Assembly (NCBI RefSeq): GCF_030412785.1
Contig: NZ_CP125295.1
Span: 2,852,001 to 2,916,000, forward strand
DNA length: 64,000 nucleotides
Origin: Paraburkholderia sabiae
GTDB lineage: Bacteria > Pseudomonadota > Gammaproteobacteria > Burkholderiales > Burkholderiaceae
Direction: 5' to 3'
Positions 62,580-64,000 of this stretch are shown here, piece by piece. Position numbers and translations under genes: made by a program. Under the pieces are notes generated by a model. It did not search any database and was not told the DNA's origin. It saw only the letters and a list, made by a program, of their open reading frames with translations. Every line of letters starts with the position of its first letter. The stretch's first letter is position 1.

Positions 62580-63047
62580 TCAATGCGCGGTTGGCGGAAC
62601 GTCGGGATCGACGTAATCGCTACGCGACACCCAGTACGGATCGCGGTTGTAATACGTGTGCAGCGATTCGCCCCAGCGTGAATCGGCCATGCTCGGCCAG
62701 TGATCCTTGTCGAAGCCCGGTTCGTCCTTCAGACGCTGCGCGCTGATATCGACGTGAAAACACTTCTGCTCCGTATCGAGCGTCAACGCGCTCCATGGAA
62801 TCGCGTGCAGCTTCGCACCCATGCCGAGAAAACCGCCTTCGGACAGCACCGCGTAAGCGATACGTCCGCTTCGCACGTCTAGCATGATGTCGGAGATCTT
62901 GCCGACATGTTCTGCGTCGGACGAATACACTTTGGTGCCGTCGAGCGTCGCCGCCGCCATCACTTCCGGCCCCGGACCTTCTCCGACACCGCCGCCAACG
63001 ATATCTGCACCACCCGTTCTGCGCGTTTGCGGATTGATTGAGCCCAT
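62580..63047 (-). CDS. PRC-barrel domain protein
   Basis: A 155-residue cytoplasmic protein with a PRC-barrel (DGTKVYSSDAEHVGKISDIM; SEGGFLGMGAKLHAIPWSAL) and a C-terminal extension rich in Trp/Tyr (DSRWGESLHTYYNRDPYW). An excellent AAGGAGG ribosome site precedes the ATG at 63047. No signal peptide. It shares the FLGMG barrel motif with the exported PRC protein at 32.9 kb. Confidence 0.83.
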   Translation of the reverse strand: MGSINPQTRRTGGADIVGGGVGEGPGPEVMAAATLDGTKVYSSDAEHVGKISDIMLDVRSGRIAYAVLSEGGFLGMGAKLHAIPWSALTLDTEQKCFHVDISAQRLKDEPGFDKDHWPSMADSRWGESLHTYYNRDPYWVSRSDYVDPDVPPTAH

Positions 63048-63322
63048 TGCTTGCCTCCTTGTGAAAGTGAGCGCAGGAGTGGCGCGCAATGGTCGTTCCT
63101 GTTCCTTGCAGCGCGGCAAATGGATATACGCGACTTTCAGCACGTTTTACTTATCGACACCGATATCACGTCATTTTTACCGTATATATCTTCGCTGTGC
63201 GGCAACCCGCCGCACCGCTGCTGCGCAGTAAACGACGACATCTGCTTCTTACGCCACCCGCCTTCCGCCCCTACGATTGACACATGAAACGCGCGACCCG
63301 CGCGCGTTGCAGGAGAACGAAA

Positions 63323-63511
63323 ATGGCCTTGCTGAACATGATGCGGATGGTGTTGTGGAGTTTCTTCGGCGTACGGCGCGGCGCCGGACATGAAGCCGAT
63401 CTTGCCACCGTCAAACTGCCGCTCGTGCCCGTGATGGCAGTCGTGCTCGCGCTGTGCTTCGGCGGGCTGCTGTTCGCGTTTGCCAGGATCGCGGTGACGA
63501 TCGCGCACTGA
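63323..63511 (+). CDS. DUF2970 membrane protein
   Basis: A 62-residue protein (MALLNMMRMVLWSFFGVRRG; VMAVVLALCFGGLLFAFAR) with one amphipathic N-terminal part and one transmembrane helix, the DUF2970 pattern. AGGAG lies upstream of the ATG at 63323, which is chosen over an upstream ATG. Function unknown; small single-helix protein. Confidence 0.75.
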   Translation: MALLNMMRMVLWSFFGVRRGAGHEADLATVKLPLVPVMAVVLALCFGGLLFAFARIAVTIAH

Positions 63512-63521
63512 CGCGTGTGTT

Positions 63522-64000
63522 CTATTGCGGAGACGCTTGCGTAATCAATTCGCCCAGCACGCTAATCGAGCGATCGATATCCGCATTCCACGGATGCCCG
63601 AAGTTCAGACGCACGCAATGGCGGAAATTGCGCGAGGCCGAGAAGATCGGCCCGGGCGCGAGGCTCACGCCCTGTTCGATGGCCTGCCTGTGAAGCGTCA
63701 GCGCATCGACGTGTTCGGGCAATTCGAGCCACACGAAATAGCCGCCTGAAGGCAATGTCCATTTCACGCCTTTAGGCATTGCGCGACGTAGCGCGAGATT
63801 CATCGCATCGAGTTGCGCACGCAAGGCAGTGCGCAATTTGCGCAGATGCCGGTCATAGCCGCCATGCTGCAAATAATCGGCGATACCGGCTTGCACGGGA
63901 ATACTCGCCGATAGCGTCGTCATCAGTTTCGCCCGCTGTACCTTCTCCGCGAATCGTCCTGCCGCCGCCCAGCCGATCCGATAGCCTGGCGCAAGCGTCT
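63522..64000 (-). CDS. PLP-dependent MocR/GntR-type regulator, C-terminal part (5' end outside window)
   Basis: Only the last 159 codons are in the window and the frame is open at the right edge. LAPGYRIGWAAAG is the aminotransferase-like domain segment just after the PLP lysine, SGGYFVWLELPEHVDA and VRLNFGHPWNADIDRSI are the C-terminal small-domain motifs of MocR proteins or class I aminotransferases. The N-terminal helix-turn-helix would lie to the right. Could be an aminotransferase without a DNA-binding domain. Confidence 0.78.
   Translation of the reverse strand, partial: TLAPGYRIGWAAAGRFAEKVQRAKLMTTLSASIPVQAGIADYLQHGGYDRHLRKLRTALRAQLDAMNLALRRAMPKGVKWTLPSGGYFVWLELPEHVDALTLHRQAIEQGVSLAPGPIFSASRNFRHCVRLNFGHPWNADIDRSISVLGELITQASPQ

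Overview
The window looks like chromosomal DNA of a Burkholderiales bacterium, most likely Paraburkholderia or Caballeronia. The grounds are a high-GC genome with strong GC bias at third codon positions, a Burkholderia-type trimeric porin, a DUF3138 porin-like protein, a betaproteobacterial leucine-degradation (liu) operon under a TetR regulator, and many small Burkholderia-style envelope proteins. I saw no rRNA, tRNA, CRISPR array, insertion sequence, prophage or plasmid gene. The species and replicon cannot be fixed from the sequence alone.

Layout. 1-4.4 kb: ectoine uptake and breakdown (ehuA, partial ehuB; divergent doeA and an alcohol-dehydrogenase-like gene). 4.5-13.3 kb: a porin, a MOSC/flavin reductase/ferredoxin fusion coupled to a small secreted protein, an acetamidase/formamidase, a cupin-SDR pair, an acyltransferase, an HdeD-like membrane protein and a 129-residue unknown. 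13.5-25.9 kb: a beta-propeller lipoprotein, then a surface-protein locus with two divergent paralogous TpsA exoproteins, one TpsB transporter and a GT9 glycosyltransferase, followed by a GGDEF protein and a PhnD-like binding protein without a signal peptide. 25.9-32.6 kb: the liuABCD operon and its divergent TetR regulator. 32.7-38.6 kb: PRC-barrel and glycine-zipper envelope proteins, a LysR/MFS pair and a MarR/MFS pair.

38.6-55.2 kb is a polyamine region. It holds puuC and puuR on the minus strand, and puuD, puuA, a putrescine aminotransferase, potFGHI, a DUF3138 outer-membrane protein and two tandem puuB genes on the plus strand. The set can import putrescine and degrade it through both the gamma-glutamyl route and the direct transamination route. 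The second puuB carries a one-base frameshift in a G run. 55.3-64 kb: an MFS transporter, a SulP anion transporter, a DUF1488 protein, an EamA exporter, an SRPBCC protein, a PPC-domain protein, a class I fructose-bisphosphate aldolase, a PRC-barrel protein, a DUF2970 protein and the 3' end of a MocR-like PLP regulator.

The most unusual parts are the divergent TpsA pair sharing one transporter and a linked glycosyltransferase, the frameshifted second puuB, an intrinsic terminator placed just before puuB1, and a set of perfect palindromes near start codons that look like operators (7.74, 10.48, 12.19, 23.69, 23.73, 31.78 and 36.79 kb).
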